From assembly GCA_017654935.2 (NCBI GenBank), contig CM065713.1, positions 12,191,879 through 12,255,878 of the forward strand: a stretch of 64,000 nt of DNA, read 5' to 3'. The position numbers and the translations under genes were made by a program. Positions 1-11,310 of the stretch are shown one piece after another (positions within the stretch are counted from its first letter, which is position 1; the number at the start of each line of letters is the position of its first letter). Under the pieces are notes generated by a model. The model had not been told where the DNA came from and searched no databases. It saw only the letters and a program-made list of their open reading frames with translations. The stretch is from Phymorhynchus buccinoides (Eukaryota; Mollusca; Gastropoda; Neogastropoda; Raphitomidae).

Positions 1-245
1 CAAATAATGGCTAAATGTACGAAAAAAATCTTTGTCCCTTGAATTTCGTGTTAAGGAGTACTCCACTGTATGGAAAGAACAAAACACTCAAAAGCGACTT
101 GATACAGGTGAATGTGTGTGTGTGAGAGAGAGAGAGATGTGTGTGTGTGTGTGTGTGTCTAGGAGTGGGTGGGGGTTGCAAACAACTTGTTGAACAAGGC
201 GTTTTGATGGCGATTTAGCTTATTTTTTTTTTTTTTTTTTGGCTT

Positions 246-417
246 ACGAAGTAAGTCTATAGTATGATAGTTGTTTGGTTGTGTGTGTGTGTTGCGTCCA
301 TGGTCTAATCTCCAAACTTTAACGTTGGCATTTTCTCAGGAAATTGAAGGCTTGGCTCACTCATGTTAATGAAGTTAACACGAAGTGAGTCTATAGTAAA
401 CTATGATAGTTGCTCGG

Positions 418-462
<45 letters not shown>

Positions 463-667
463 GCATCCATGGTCTAATCTCCAAACTTTAACGTTGGCAT
501 TTTCTCAGGAAATAGAAGGCTTGGCTCACTCATGTTAATGAAGTTAACACGAAGTGAGTCTATAGTATGATAGTTGTTCGGTTGTGTATCTGTGTGTGTG
601 TGTGTTGCGTCCATGGTCTAATCTCCAAACTTTAACGTTGGTATTTTCTCGGGAAATAGAAGGCGTA
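246..667. repeat. Tandem repeat with (GT)n spacers, 3 copies
   Basis: Three copies of a unit containing tccatggtctaatctcc (near 297, 466 and 610), joined by gaagtgagtctatagta and (GT)n tracts of different length. This is intronic, with no coding potential seen. A (GT)/(GA) tract at about 113-160 precedes it. Confidence 0.85.
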
Positions 668-847
668 CATTGTTCAAACTTTGCACGCATATAGATGCCT
701 ATGCAAGCTTTCAGGCAATAATGATTTGAATAATTAAATACTTAAAACAACACTGTAAACAAATGACAAACAGATAACATTTTAGATTAATGGGTTAGAG
801 AATATTCAACAGGCAACATGAGTTAAGAAACTCATCAACACCGAAAG

Positions 848-922
848 CCTCGATAGCTCATTGCATAGAGTGTCTGTCTGTCATGCCAATGGTTCCAGGT
901 GCGATTCTCGGCATGGGCACTT
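848..922 (+). repeat. tRNA-derived SINE head or tRNA pseudogene
   Basis: A tRNA-like stretch with an A-box-like tagctcattgcatagag and a B-box-like ggtgcgattctc. It lacks a convincing cloverleaf and is followed by A-rich sequence, so a SINE head or tRNA pseudogene is more likely than a working tRNA. The rest of 668-1127 shows a poly-C tract (1009-1023) and nothing else I recognise. Confidence 0.45.
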
Positions 923-1127
923 TAAAAAAAACCATTTGTTTAGTTGTATCTATTAACGATAGTTTCATTTGTACTTAAAATTGTTATTGGCGATCTTGTA
1001 CTTTAGACCCCCCCCCCCCCCCCTCAATCTTTGTTGTTGTCCCACATGTTCCTGTTCGAGTGAGCCTTGAAGGCTTTGCCTCTTGTTTATGTTTATTTTT
1101 ATAATATTTACGTTGGATCTTTCGCAG

Positions 1128-1250
1128 GACGGAATGGATGAGTTTTTCGCGGATGAGGAGACCAAGATCTACTGGGTCTCCTTCCTGGACGGGCTCCAGC
1201 GCATGCTGCTGTTCACGGAAGATTTAGCCGTTGCCGCCAGCGCACAGGAG
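1128..1250 (+). CDS. VPS13: VPS13A/C-family exon 1 of 7 in window
   Basis: This is an internal coding exon of a VPS13 protein, a very long lipid-transfer protein that carries phospholipid between membranes at organelle contact sites. The acceptor is ttcgcag before 1128 and the donor is gag|gtcaga after 1250. The exon has 41 codons and ends in phase 0. The peptide contains YWVSFLDGLQRMLLFTED, the family-conserved stretch that follows the VAB (adaptor-binding) domain in VPS13A and VPS13C. The frame stays open past the donor to 1274, but that extension (EVRVMPLG) does not look conserved. The protein begins upstream of the window. Assignment to VPS13A/C rather than VPS13B or D rests on remembered family similarity over all seven exons. 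Nothing in the sequence shows how the gene is regulated. Confidence 0.9.
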
Positions 1251-1327
1251 GTCAGAGTTATGCCCCTTGGATAAGAGTTATCCCTCTTTGATTTTTGTCA
1301 TTATCCACCACCACACCACCCCTCCCC

Positions 1328-1572
1328 CTTAACCTTTTTGCCGCCGATGTCGCATTTCTGCACCACAGTGATTTAACACCCATGTCACTGAAAGGCATGA
1401 AAGTAGGATCTGTTATCCAATGACCTTCTCTTGTTAGCTTTGGAAGATATTAAAATGCGTTATGGGGTATGCGTCTCAGTGGGGATTCGCAGTATTGCAG
1501 ACGCCAACTTTTCTTATCCAAGTAAGTTTGACAGATATTTTTTCACGCTGTGCGTGGCCACGATCATCACTT
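1328..1572. mobile_element. piggyBac-like MITE, degenerate copy
   Basis: Begins ttaacctttttgccgcc and then runs parallel to the element at 1657-1893, sharing the motifs tgtcgcattt, tgcaccaca and tttaacacccatgt. The 3' end is blurred. The lack of a clear second terminus makes the end uncertain. Confidence 0.5.
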
Positions 1573-1656
1573 TGATGAGTTTGCCATGGAACCGGGGAGG
1601 CTCGACCACTCTTGCCGGAAGAAAGGGCCAAGTAGGCCAGAGAAGAATATATTAAC

Positions 1657-1893
1657 CCTTTCACCGCCAATGTCGCATTTTTGCACCACAATGGTTTAAC
1701 ACCCATGTGACTAAAAAGTATCAAATCAGGGCCTGTTATCTGAAGACCCTATTTTCCTACTTTTGGGAGGTAAGGATAGGTCTAATTTTATACATGTCAC
1801 AGAGGAATTCACAATAATGCAGATTTTGTTTTCTCTACCCGGGTAAGTTTAATGGTATTTTTTGGGCTGAAAAATGGTTTGGCAGCGAAAGGG
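1657..1893. mobile_element. piggyBac-like MITE with TTAA target duplication
   Basis: TTAA (1653-1656) precedes CCCTTTCACCGCC, and the other end is GGCAGCGAAAGGG followed by TTAA (1894-1897). TTAA target sites and CCC...GGG termini are typical of piggyBac-type transposons. There is no transposase inside, so it is non-autonomous. Confidence 0.65.
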
Positions 1894-1897
1894 TTAA

Positions 1898-2257
1898 GAG
1901 AGAGAGAGAGAGAGAGAGAGAACATTGAACACTGAACTGTTTTAATGTCATTGGCTTACATAGCTTAGATGACATGGGGGTGTGCATATAAGAGAGAGAG
2001 AGAGAGAACACTGAACACTGAACTGTTTTAATGTCATTGGCTTACATAGCTTAGATGACATGGGGGTGTGCATATAAGAGAGAGAGAGAGAGAGAGAGAG
2101 AACACTGAACAGTGAACTGTTTTAATGTCATTGGCTTACATAGCTTAGATGACATGGGGGTGTGCATATATAAGAGAGAGAGAGAGAGAGAACACTGAAC
2201 ACTGAACTGTTTTAATGTCATTGGCTTACATAGCTTAGATGACATGGGGGTGTGCAT

Positions 2258-2293
<36 letters not shown>

Positions 2294-2357
2294 ACTGAAC
2301 ACTGAACTGTTTTAATGTCATTAGCTTACATAGCTTAGATGACATGGGGGTGTGCAT

Positions 2358-2403
<46 letters not shown>

Positions 2404-2481
2404 ACTGAACTGTTTTAATGTCATTGGCTTACATAGCTTAGATGACATGGGGGTGTGCATATAAGAGAGAGAGAGTGAGAA
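1898..2481. repeat. Minisatellite with (GA)n spacers, about 7 units
   Basis: A conserved core (gaactgttttaatgtcattg ... gacatgggggtgtgcatata) is repeated about seven times and separated by (AG)n tracts of varying length. It starts directly at the end of the piggyBac-like MITE. Apparent minus-strand ORFs here only reflect the repeat. Confidence 0.9.
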
Positions 2482-2814
2482 AGGGAAACTGGTTGTCAGA
2501 TGGTTAGTCCGTTGACCCCAGAATGGGACCAACGGAGATGGAGGTGGCAGCGGGCGGGTGTCCAACTCCAAGCAGATGCTCCCAGACCCTGGCTGTGAAA
2601 CATTCAGGTTTTTTTGCTTCCACTGCTGTTGGTAGTTCATTCCACTCCTTTATTGTTCTGCTGGGGGGAAATGCGCTGTGGTGATATTGAGTTCGGCACT
2701 GGGGGGGGGGACAAGGAGCTGTTGGGGGTGACCTCTACATTGTCGTTGTGACTGAGCTACCCAGCTTGCTCCTGCTGATGCTCACCATGCCACTGAGCAA
2801 TAATTGTCAAATTA

Positions 2815-2945
2815 TTATTTTAAAGACCCCCCCCCCCCCCACACGTCACGTATCACTTCCCTCTTATGCTAGGAAGATTTCTTTAAGACCCACTACATCA
2901 CATGTCAAAATTGCATGTTTTCCCTCTTATAGCTGCTAAGGAATC
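2815..2945. mobile_element. Short MITE, copy 1 (related to 3102-3222 and 57566-57693)
   Basis: Contains cacgtcacgtatcac, ttccctcttatgctaggaag and accagctataagaggg-related sequence. These blocks recur at 3102-3222 and 57566-57693. This copy is rearranged. Confidence 0.5.
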
Positions 2946-3101
2946 TTATTTTGACCAGGAGTGACTCCCATACAAATGCCCCCAAATTCAAAACGAAACA
3001 TCGTTTTAAAGAGCAGCCTCCATTTGAAGGGGGATTTGTATGTGGGTCACAGCTACCCGGAAAAAAGCTAGGGACTTAATTGTGGCGGGTCAGTGTGTCT
3101 T

Positions 3102-3222
3102 TAAAAAAACACCACGTCACGTATCACATTCCCTCTTATGCTAGGAAGATTTCTTACCAGCTATAAGAGGGAAAACGCATGAAAACCATGATTTTGACAC
3201 GTGACGTGGTGGGTCTTTAAGA
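3102..3222. mobile_element. Short MITE, copy 2
   Basis: About 120 bp with inverted ends: ccacgtcacgtatcac on the left and gacacgtgacgtggtgggtc on the right. The interior blocks ttccctcttatgctagg and ccagctataagaggg are shared with 57566-57693. Non-coding. Confidence 0.6.
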
Positions 3223-3429
3223 GAGTTTGTGTTTATACATGTGGGTTGAAAAGTGTGTGTGTGTGTGTGTGTGTGTGACCCTGCACTCTTGTTCACATTA
3301 AAGGTTCAAACGACTGATGCCTCCCTGGTAATATTTCAGTTGCCTTTTGGATGGTTTTGTGACAATTTGGGATTTATTCATTTCCATAGTTGACTTTTTT
3401 TGTTTTGCTTTTGCCTTTATTGATTTTTT

Positions 3430-3874
3430 GGTAAAGGTCAAGATGTGCCACCCCCCCCCCTACATTTCTCGGTTAATTGTATTTTTCCGTTTTTGCCTTT
3501 CTTACCATACATAAAGCTATTTTAGGAACCTTTTTAGCTAATAACCTTTTTGGAATACTAACCCTAGCCCTAAACCTACCCCTACCCCCCCCCCACTATG
3601 TACTGCAGTACACCGCGATTTGTCACAGTTGTGGTTCCTTGCGTTTTTCCGTCTTATAGGGTGGGGGGTAGGGTTAGGTCACAGTTGTGGTTCGTTGCGT
3701 TTTTCCGTCTTATAGGGTGGGGGTTAGGGTTAGGGATAGGGGTTAGTATTCCAAAAAGGTTATTAGCTAAAAAGGTTCCTAAAATACAGCTTTATGTATG
3801 GTAAGAAAGGCAAAAACGGAAAAATACAATTAACCGAGAAATGCAGGGGGGGGTGGCACATCTTGACCTTTACC
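3430..3874. mobile_element. Fold-back MITE with telomere-like core, copy 1 (hAT-like 8-bp TSD)
   Basis: Long inverted termini (GGTAAAGGTCAAGATGTGCC and its complement) enclose an inverted pair of CCCTAA-like and TTAGGG-like stretches around a centre with tgtactgcagtaca. The flanks are gatttttt on both sides (3422-3429 and 3875-3882), a perfect 8-bp target duplication. An 8-bp TSD is typical of hAT (also P) transposons. No transposase is present. Confidence 0.75.
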
Positions 3875-4029
3875 GATTTTTTTTGTTTACTTGGTTTTGG
3901 AGCTTGTTTCATTTTCAACAGAAACATGCAAAACAGTAAAAAACACACCAAAAAAACCCAACCACCCACATGCATGTACAGTTTTCTTGTTTTTTTTCCT
4001 TGCCTGCTATTTCTTTTAATCAGTCTGAT

Positions 4030-7000
4030 TTTCAAAATGTGTTATGTTCCATTTAACTTCATTAGTCTGTAATTTTATGTTCCATTTAGCTTCATTAGTC
4101 TGTGATTTTATGTTCCATTTAACTTCATGAGTCTGTAATTTTGTTATGTTCCATTTAACTTCATTAGTCTGTAATTTTATGTTCCATTTAACTTCATTAG
4201 TCTGTAATTTTATGTTCCATTTAACTTCATTAGTCTTTAAATTTGTTATGTTCCATTTAACTTCATTAGTCTGTAATTTTATGTTCCATTTAACTTCATT
4301 AGTCATTAAATTTGTTATGTTCCATTTAACTTCATTAGTCTTTATTTTTATGTTCCATTTAACTTCATTAGTCTGTAATTTTATGTTCCATTTAACTTCA
4401 TTAGTCTGTAATTTTATGTTCCATTTAACTTCATTAGTCTTTAAATTTGTTATGTTCCATTTAACTTCATTAGTCTGTAAGTTTTTATGTTCCATTTAAA
4501 TTCATTAGTCATTAAATTTGTTATGTTCCATTTAACTTCATTAGTCTTTATTTTTATGTTCCATTTAACTTCATTAGTCTGTAATTTTATGTTCCATTTA
4601 ACTTCATGAGTCTATAAGTTTGTTATGTTCCATTTAACTTCATTAGTCTGTAAGTTTGTTATGTTCCATTTAACTTCATTAGTCTATAAGTTTGTTATGT
4701 TCCATTTAACTTCATTAGTCTGTAAGTTTGTTATGTTCCATTTAACTTCATTAGTCTGTAATTTTGTTATGTTCCATTTAACTTCATTAGTCTATAAGTT
4801 TGTTATGGTCCATTTAACTTCATTAGTCTGTAATTTTGTTATGGTCCATTTAACTTCATTAGTCTGTAATTTTGTTATGGTCCATTTAACTTCATTAGTC
4901 TATAAGTTTGTTATGTTCCATTTAACTTCATTAGTCTGTAAGTTTGTTATGTTCCATTTAACTTCATCAGTCTGTAAGTTTGTTATGTTCCATTTAACTT
5001 CATTAGTCTATAAGTTTGTTATGTTCCATTTAACTTCATTAGTCTATAAGTTTGTTATGTTCCATTTAACTTCATTAGTCTGTAAGTTTGTTATGTTCCA
5101 TTTAACTTCATTAGTCTGTAAGTTTGTTATGTTCCATTTAACTTCATTAGTCTGTAAGTTTGTTATGTTCCATTTAACTTCATTAGTCTGTAAGTTTGTT
5201 ATGTTCCATTTAACTTCATTAGTCTGTAAGTTTGTTATGTTCCATTTAACTTCATTAGTCTGTAAGTTTGTTATGTTCCATTTAACTTCATTAGTCTATA
5301 AGTTTGTTATGTTCCATTTAACTTCATCAGTCTGTAAGTTTGTTATGTTCCATTTAACTTCATCAGTCTGTAAGTTTGTTATGTTCCATTTAACTTCATT
5401 AGTCTGTAAGTTTGTTATGTTCCATTTAACTTCATCAGTCTGTAAGTTTGTTATGTTCCATTTAACTTCATCAGTCTATAAGTTTGTTATGTTCCATTTA
5501 ACTTCATTAGTCTGTAAGTTTGTTATGTTCCATTTAACTTCATCAGTCTGTAAGTTTGTTATGTTCCATTTAACTTCATTAGTCTGTAAGTTTGTTATGT
5601 TCCATTTAACTTCATTAGTCTGTAAGTTTGTTATGTTCCATTTAACTTCATTAGTCTATAAGTTTGTTATGTTCCATTTAACTTCATCAGTCTGTAAGTT
5701 TGTTATGTTCCATTTAACTTCATTAGTCTGTAAGTTTGTTATGTTCCATTTAACTTCATTAGTCTGTAAGTTTGTTATGTTCCATTTAACTTCATTAGTC
5801 TGTAAGTTTGTTATGTTCCATTTAACTTCATTAGTCTATAAGTTTGTTATGTTCCATTTAACTTCATCAGTCTGTAAGTTTGTTATGTTCCATTTAACTT
5901 CATTAGTCTGTAAGTTTGTTATGTTCCATTTAACTTCATTAGTCTGTAAGTTTGTTATGTTCCATTTAACTTCATTAGTCTGTAAGTTTGTTATGTTCCA
6001 TTTAACTTCATTAGTCTGTAAGTTTGTTATGTTCCATTTAACTTCATTAGTCTATAAGTTTGTTATGTTCCATTTAACTTCATTAGTCTGTAATTTTGTT
6101 ATGTTCCATTTAACTTCATTAGTCTATAAGTTTGTTATGTTCCATTTAACTTCATTAGTCTATAAGTTCCATTTAACTTCAAGTTTGTTATGTTCCATTT
6201 AACTTCATTAGTCTGTAATTTGTTATGTTCCATTTAACTTCATTAGTCTGTAAGTTTGTTATGTTCCATTTAACTTCATTAGTCTCCATAAGTTTGTTAT
6301 GTTCCATTTAACTTCATTAGTCTGTTCCATTTAACTTAAGTTTGTTATGTTCCATTTAACTTCATTAGTCTGTAAGTTTGTTATGTTCCATTTAACTTCA
6401 TTAGTCTGTAAGTTTGTTATGTTCCATTTAACTTCTCAGTCTGTAAGTTTGTTATGTTCCATTTAACTTCATCAGTCTGTAAGTTTGTTATGTTCCATTT
6501 AACTTCATTAGTCTATAAGTTTGTTATGTTCCATTTAACTTCATTAGTCTGTAATTTTGTTATGTTCCATTTAACTTCATTAGTCTGTAAGTTTGTTATG
6601 TTCCATTTAACTTCATTAGTCTGTAACTTTTGTTATGTTCCATTTAACTTCATTAGTCTTTAAGTTTGTTATGTTCCATTTAACTTCATTAGTCTGTAAT
6701 TTTGTTATGTTCCATTTAACTTCATTAGTCTGTAATTTTGTTATGTTCCATTTAACTTCATTAGTCTGTAAGTTTGTTATGTTCCATTTAACTTCATTAG
6801 TCTGTAAGTTTGTTATGTTCCATTTAACTTCATTAGTCTGTAAGTTTGTTATGTTCCATTTAACTTCATTAGTCTGTAATTTTGTTATGTTCCATTTAAC
6901 TTCATTAGTCTTTAAGTTTGTTATGTTCCATTTAACTTCATTAGTCTATAATGTTCCATTTAACTTTTTATATGTTCCATTTAACTTCATTAGTCTGTAA

Positions 7001-7500
7001 GTTTGTTATGTTCCATTTAACTTCATTAGTCTATAAGTTTGTTATGTTCCATTTAACTTCATTAGTCTGTAAGTTTGTTATGTTCCATTTAACTTCATTA
7101 GTCTCATTAGTCTGTAAGTTTGTTATGTTCCATTTAACTTCATTAGTCTGTAAGTTTGTTATGTTCCATTTAACTTCATTTAAGTTTGTTATGTTCCATT
7201 TAACTTCATTAGTCTTTAAAGTTTGTTATGTTCCATTTAACTTCATTAGTCTGTAAGTTTGTTATGTTCCATGTTCCATTTAACTTCATTAGTCTTTAAC
7301 TTTTGTTATGTTCCATTTAACTTCATTAGTCTGTAATTTTGTTATGTCCATTTAACTTAAGTTTGTTTGTTATGTTCCATTTAACTTCATTAGTCTGTAA
7401 TTTTGTTATGTTCCATTTAAGTAATTTTGTTATGTTCCATTTGTAATTTTGTTATGTTCCATTTAACTTCATTAGTCTGTAATTTTGTTATGGTCCAGTA
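4030..7500. repeat. 36-bp satellite array, about 95 units
   Basis: The unit is built from ttatgttccatttaacttc followed by attagtctgtaagtttg. Units of 33 bp dominate 4070-4610 and units of 36 bp dominate from 4620 on. Because both lengths are multiples of three, long open frames (up to 525 codons) run through it on both strands. These are artefacts of repeat periodicity, not genes. Truncated and fused units increase from about 6170 toward the 3' edge. Isolated degraded units recur to about 8150. Confidence 0.95.
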
Positions 7501-7794
7501 TTAAATACTTGTAGCGGTGCCATAGCCGATGAGGTTTAACCGATTTACACCTATCTGTATTAATTTAAAAAATCAGGACTTTACTGGTTTCGTACTGTCC
7601 GGGCATTGCCTTATGTTCCATTTAACTTCATTAGTCTAAAATAATTTTTTGTTATGTTCTTCATTTAACTTCATGTAGTCTAGTAATTTTGTTATGTTCC
7701 ATTTAAGCAACATTTTTTTTATTTTTTTTATTTTCTCTTCTTATTAGTTGATTTTTTTTATTTTTTCTTACGTTTGTTGTCCATTTTGCAAGTA

Positions 7795-7969
7795 CAGTGG
7801 TATAACCTCCCTTATAAGACCTCCCATTTAAGACCACCTCATTAGATACCTACTTCTCTGAGACATTGCCCTTCTGTGTAAGTCTTAAAATTACCTCCCT
7901 TATAAGACCCCTCCCTTATAAGACCTCATTTTGGATGATTTTTGAAGGTCTTATAAAGAGGTTCCACTG
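7795..7969. mobile_element. Tc1/pogo-like MITE, copy 1 (TA target site)
   Basis: Inverted ends CAGTGG...ACCTCCC and AGGTTCCACTG are flanked by TA on both sides. The interior repeats cttataagacctccc. Related copies lie at 40806, 41404, about 43862 and about 59437. TA plus CAGT termini suggest a pogo/Tc1-mariner relative. Confidence 0.65.
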
Positions 7970-8159
7970 TAGCATGACAGTGAAATGCATTGCTATAGCA
8001 GTATGTTACTTGTTGCATTGAGATACGCATGTAAGCAAAACATTATTTTAAGACGTATGAAACCCTCCAGTTAGAAAATCTGACCAATATCATGTTCAAG
8101 TATTAACTTCATTAGAATTGTCAGTTTTTATGTTCCATTTAACTTCATGGATGGTCCTC

Positions 8160-8640
8160 TTCAGTCTTTTTTTGTTCAAGTTTCAGCTTTTTTGATGGTC
8201 CAAGAGGACATCTATGAGATAAAAAAAAAGAAGCTTCATGAGTAAAACTTAAGTTATTGGTTATAAATGAATTCCATTTAACTAAATCATCAGTCTTATC
8301 TCTTATACTGTTTTTAAGGCTTAGATAACAGAAGAAGCTTCATTTTCTGGGGGCTGTATCCCAACACAACTTCATCAGTCTGTTTTTTATTCCTTGTTCC
8401 TATGCCTGCTTCCAGACCCCAATTTTCAGTCTTTTTTGTCTTCTCTAATTCCCATGCCTGATTAAGTAAACGAAATTGAGCAAAGGAAAAAAAACTTTCT
8501 AGTTAACTCCCCTCCACCAAAGTTCATTACGATACCAATTTTCTAGCAGTGCATGGGTCATTAGTCTTTAAAGGGAGACAAACAAAGCATCATTCTCAAA
8601 AAAGAATGTGCCAAGTTCGCCTTTATGACCCTCCATTTAA
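8160..8640. other. Intron without recognised feature
   Basis: Low-complexity AT-rich intron with scattered remnants of the 36-bp satellite (for example near 8105 and 8275). No gene or structured element is seen. Confidence 0.5.
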
Positions 8641-8943
8641 CAGTACACATCAACAATGGTGGAGAGGACGACATACAAACAAATCAGTCTATATCCAAGT
8701 TATGGCATAGCCTTCTAGCCTTGAATATGTTAAGGCGATACACCCACACAGTACACATCAACAATGGTGGAGAGGACAACATACAAACAAATCAACATCT
8801 GTTCCAAGAGTGGCATAGCCTTCTAGCCTTGAATATGTTAAGGCGATACACCCACACAGTACACATCAACAATGGTGGAGAGGACGACATACAAACAAAT
8901 CAACATCTATCCAAGAGTGGCATAGCCTTCTAGCCTTGAATAA
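8641..8943. repeat. 108-bp tandem repeat, 2.8 units
   Basis: Units begin cagtacacatcaacaatggt at 8641, 8749 and 8857, exactly 108 bp apart. Since 108 is a multiple of three, a 102-codon frame crosses them. No homology is recognised and I treat it as non-coding. Confidence 0.9.
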
Positions 8944-9476
8944 TGTTACACATAAACAACACAGAACACAGAACAAACTGGTAAGCCTGGAAAGGAATTT
9001 TGGTTAATCAAAGATTAATTAAGTATTAAAAGTATTATATGAAATAGTATGAGCTTCCTTTTCTTAGCTATCATTTGTGTGTGTGTGTGTCATAGTGTAC
9101 ACTACAGAATTCTTAGACTTTTTTAATTTATTTTTAGCATGCTTTTTAAAAAGTTAGGATAATGTTGTCTGTGATATTTTTGGTTTGTGGGGCCCGGAAA
9201 GTTTTTGATGGGGTATTCTGCACACAAAAAATGAAAAAATGTTCAGGATATATACTGTAAATATAACAGAGAAAGAGGGAGCTCAAAAACATCTGCTTTT
9301 AAAATTCTAACTAGGGGTCAGGGGGCCATAGATCAAAGTAGTGGTAAATGAAGGGCAGGAGCTGTGCCGGTCGGGGCTTGCCCCCGGGGACCGCTACGGT
9401 AGCCGGAATGGTCTTGCCTGGATACTGCGAAATAAAGGTCTATGGCCCAATAAATAAGTAATAATAATAATATTTT
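8944..9476. other. Intron; possible MITE 9318-9449
   Basis: Mostly AT-rich unique sequence. The stretch from about 9318 (ggggccatagatcaaag) to 9449 (ggtctatggccc) has short inverted ends and a GC-rich centre (gcttgcccccggggac), suggesting a small fold-back element. No coding evidence. Confidence 0.35.
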
Positions 9477-9502
9477 CCCAGGCAGGAGAACAAGAACAGG
9501 TG

Positions 9503-9547
<45 letters not shown>

Positions 9548-9576
9548 GTTTTCCCAGGCAGGAGAACTAGAGACAC

Positions 9577-9651
<75 letters not shown>

Positions 9652-10377
9652 GTTTTCCCAGGCAGGAGAACTAGAACAGGTGTGTGTGTGTTATTTTCCC
9701 AGGCAGGAGAACTAGAACAGGTGTGTGTGTGTTGTTTTCCCAGGCAGGAGAACTAGAACAGGTGTGTGTGTGTGACAGTGTTTTCCCAGGCAGGAGAGCT
9801 AGAACAGGTGTGTGTGTGTTGTTTTCCCAGGCAGGAGAACTAGAACAGGTGTGTGTGTGTTGTTTTCCCAGGCAGGAGAACTAGAACAGGTGTGTGTGTG
9901 TTGTTTTCCCAGGCAGGAGAGCTAGAACAGGTGTGTGTGTGTGTGTGTGTTGTTTTCCCAGGCAGGAGAAACTAGAACAGGTGTGTGTGTGTGTGTTGTT
10001 TTCCCAGGCAGGAGAACTAGAACAGCTGTGTGTGTGTGTGTTGTTTTCCCAGGCAGGAGAACTAGAACAGGTGTGTGTGTGTTGTTTTCCCAGGCAGGAG
10101 AGCTAGAACAGGTGTGTGTGTGTTGTTTTCCCAGGCAGGAGACACAGCTTTTTTGTGTGGTGTGTGTGTGTTGTTTTCCCAGGCAGGAAAGCTAGAACAG
10201 GTGTGTGTGTGTTGTTTTCCCAGGCAGGAGACCCCTTGAACAGTGTGTGTGTGTGTTGTTTTCCCAGGCAGGAGAGCTAGAACAGGTGTGTGTGTGTGTG
10301 TGTTATTTCCCCAGGCAGGAGAGCTAGAAAAGGTGTGTGTGTGTGTGTGTGTCTTATTTTCCCAGGCAGGAGAACTG

Positions 10378-10985
10378 TTTTTATTTTTTATTTTTATTTT
10401 TTATTCACTCATAATATTTGTAAAGCGCTCTGAGGATGATTTTTATTTTATTTTATCATCAACGAGCGCTATAGAAGCTTTATAATTATTATTATTATTA
10501 TTATTATTATTTTTGTAACATCAACATTTTCCCAGGCAGGAGAACTAGAACAGGTGTATTAGCCAATTTTTGTTTTATTCGCTCGTAATATTTGTAAAGC
10601 GCTCTTGAGGATGTTTTTTAAATGAAGAGCGCTGTAGAAGCATAGCCTTTATTATTATTATTTTTGTGTGTGTGTGTGTTGTTGTTCCCAAGCAGAACTA
10701 GAACAGGTGCATTTAAAAAAACATTTTTTTTTATATTCACTCGTAATATTTGTAAAGCGCTCTGAGGATGATTTTTTGTTTATCATTGAAGAGCGCTGTT
10801 GAAGCTTTATTTACTATTATTTGTGTGTGTATGTGTTGTTTTCCCAGGCAGGAGAAGTAGAACAGGTGTATTTAAAAAAAATTGTTATTCACTCGTAATA
10901 TTTGTAAAGCGCTCTTGAGGATGATGTTTTATAATTGAAGAGCGCTGTAGAAGCTTGATTTATTATTATTATTATTATTAGGTTT
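10378..10985. repeat. SINE/LINE 3'-tail fragments amplified within the exon-2 array, block A
   Basis: Four units carry attcactcgtaatatttg, taaagcgctctgaggatg, gagcgctgtagaagcttt and (ATT)n. A paired gcgct motif ending in (ATT)n is typical of 3' tails of CR1/L2-type LINEs and their SINEs. Each lies after a microexon-like 18-mer, so it was copied as part of a larger unit of about 155-190 bp. Confidence 0.65.
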
Positions 10986-11007
10986 TGTGTGTGTGTGTTT
11001 TTCCCAG

Positions 11008-11121
11008 GCAGGAGAACTAGAACAGGTGGAGCAAGAGATCAACCTGCAGCTTCAGGGCTTCTGTTTGTCGCTGGTCAACAACTACAACAACATCCGAGGT
11101 CGCCTTTTTGGGGGTCACCAG
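11008..11121 (+). pseudogene. Duplicated VPS13 exon 2 copy with 1-nt insertion (exon 2A)
   Basis: This is a near-identical copy of exon 2 lying 1726 bp upstream of the intact one, with the same acceptor (tttttcccag) and donor (ccag|gtcaga). It has one extra base near 11092 (aacaacatccgag against aacaactccgag), so the conserved EVAFLGVT end is read as IRGRLFGGHQ. It therefore cannot replace the intact exon without shifting exon 3. Its length becomes 114 nt, however, with no stop. Spliced between exon 1 and exon 2 it would add 38 codons in frame. It may be a dead duplicate, a tolerated cassette exon, or an assembly or sequencing error; the sequence alone does not decide. Confidence 0.75.
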
Positions 11122-11310
11122 GTCAGATCAACGTTGGTCTGTCTGTCTGTCTGTGTCTGTCTTCTTCTTCTTCGTTCGCTCAGACAGTTTCCTGTCACAT
11201 GAGCGTAGATGCGCCATGCTGCCGTTATGCGCCTAACTAAGAAATTTTGTCTGTCTGTCTCACCGCTGTCTTTGTTGGTGTGTACACTATGTGTTGTGTG
11301 AGTGGCGAAA
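11122..11310. repeat. Post-exon-2A intron copy (duplicate of 12847-13020)
   Basis: Starts with the donor gtcaga and continues through (CTGT)n, cttcttcttcttcgttcgct and tgctgccgttatgcgcctaa. The same order is found after the intact exon 2. A related piece (gctcagacagtttcctgtca) recurs near 47438. Confidence 0.8.

Noticed and set aside
848..922. Functional tRNA gene
   Set aside because: Only A- and B-box-like parts are seen. The arms do not pair convincingly and SINE-type sequence follows.
1083..1127. Start codon at 1083 for the first VPS13 piece
   Set aside because: The residues before 1128 are hydrophobic intron translation, and an acceptor (ttcgcag) lies exactly before the conserved peptide.
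3540..3750. True telomere or ancient chromosome fusion point
   Set aside because: The TTAGGG-like stretches sit inside a fold-back element with target duplications and occur in three copies, so transposition explains them better.
4016..7256. Long ORFs (up to 525 codons) on both strands with repeated MFHLTSLVCKFV-type units
   Set aside because: They arise from 33/36-bp satellite units whose length is divisible by three. Both strands are open, there is no homology, and the edges decay into broken units.
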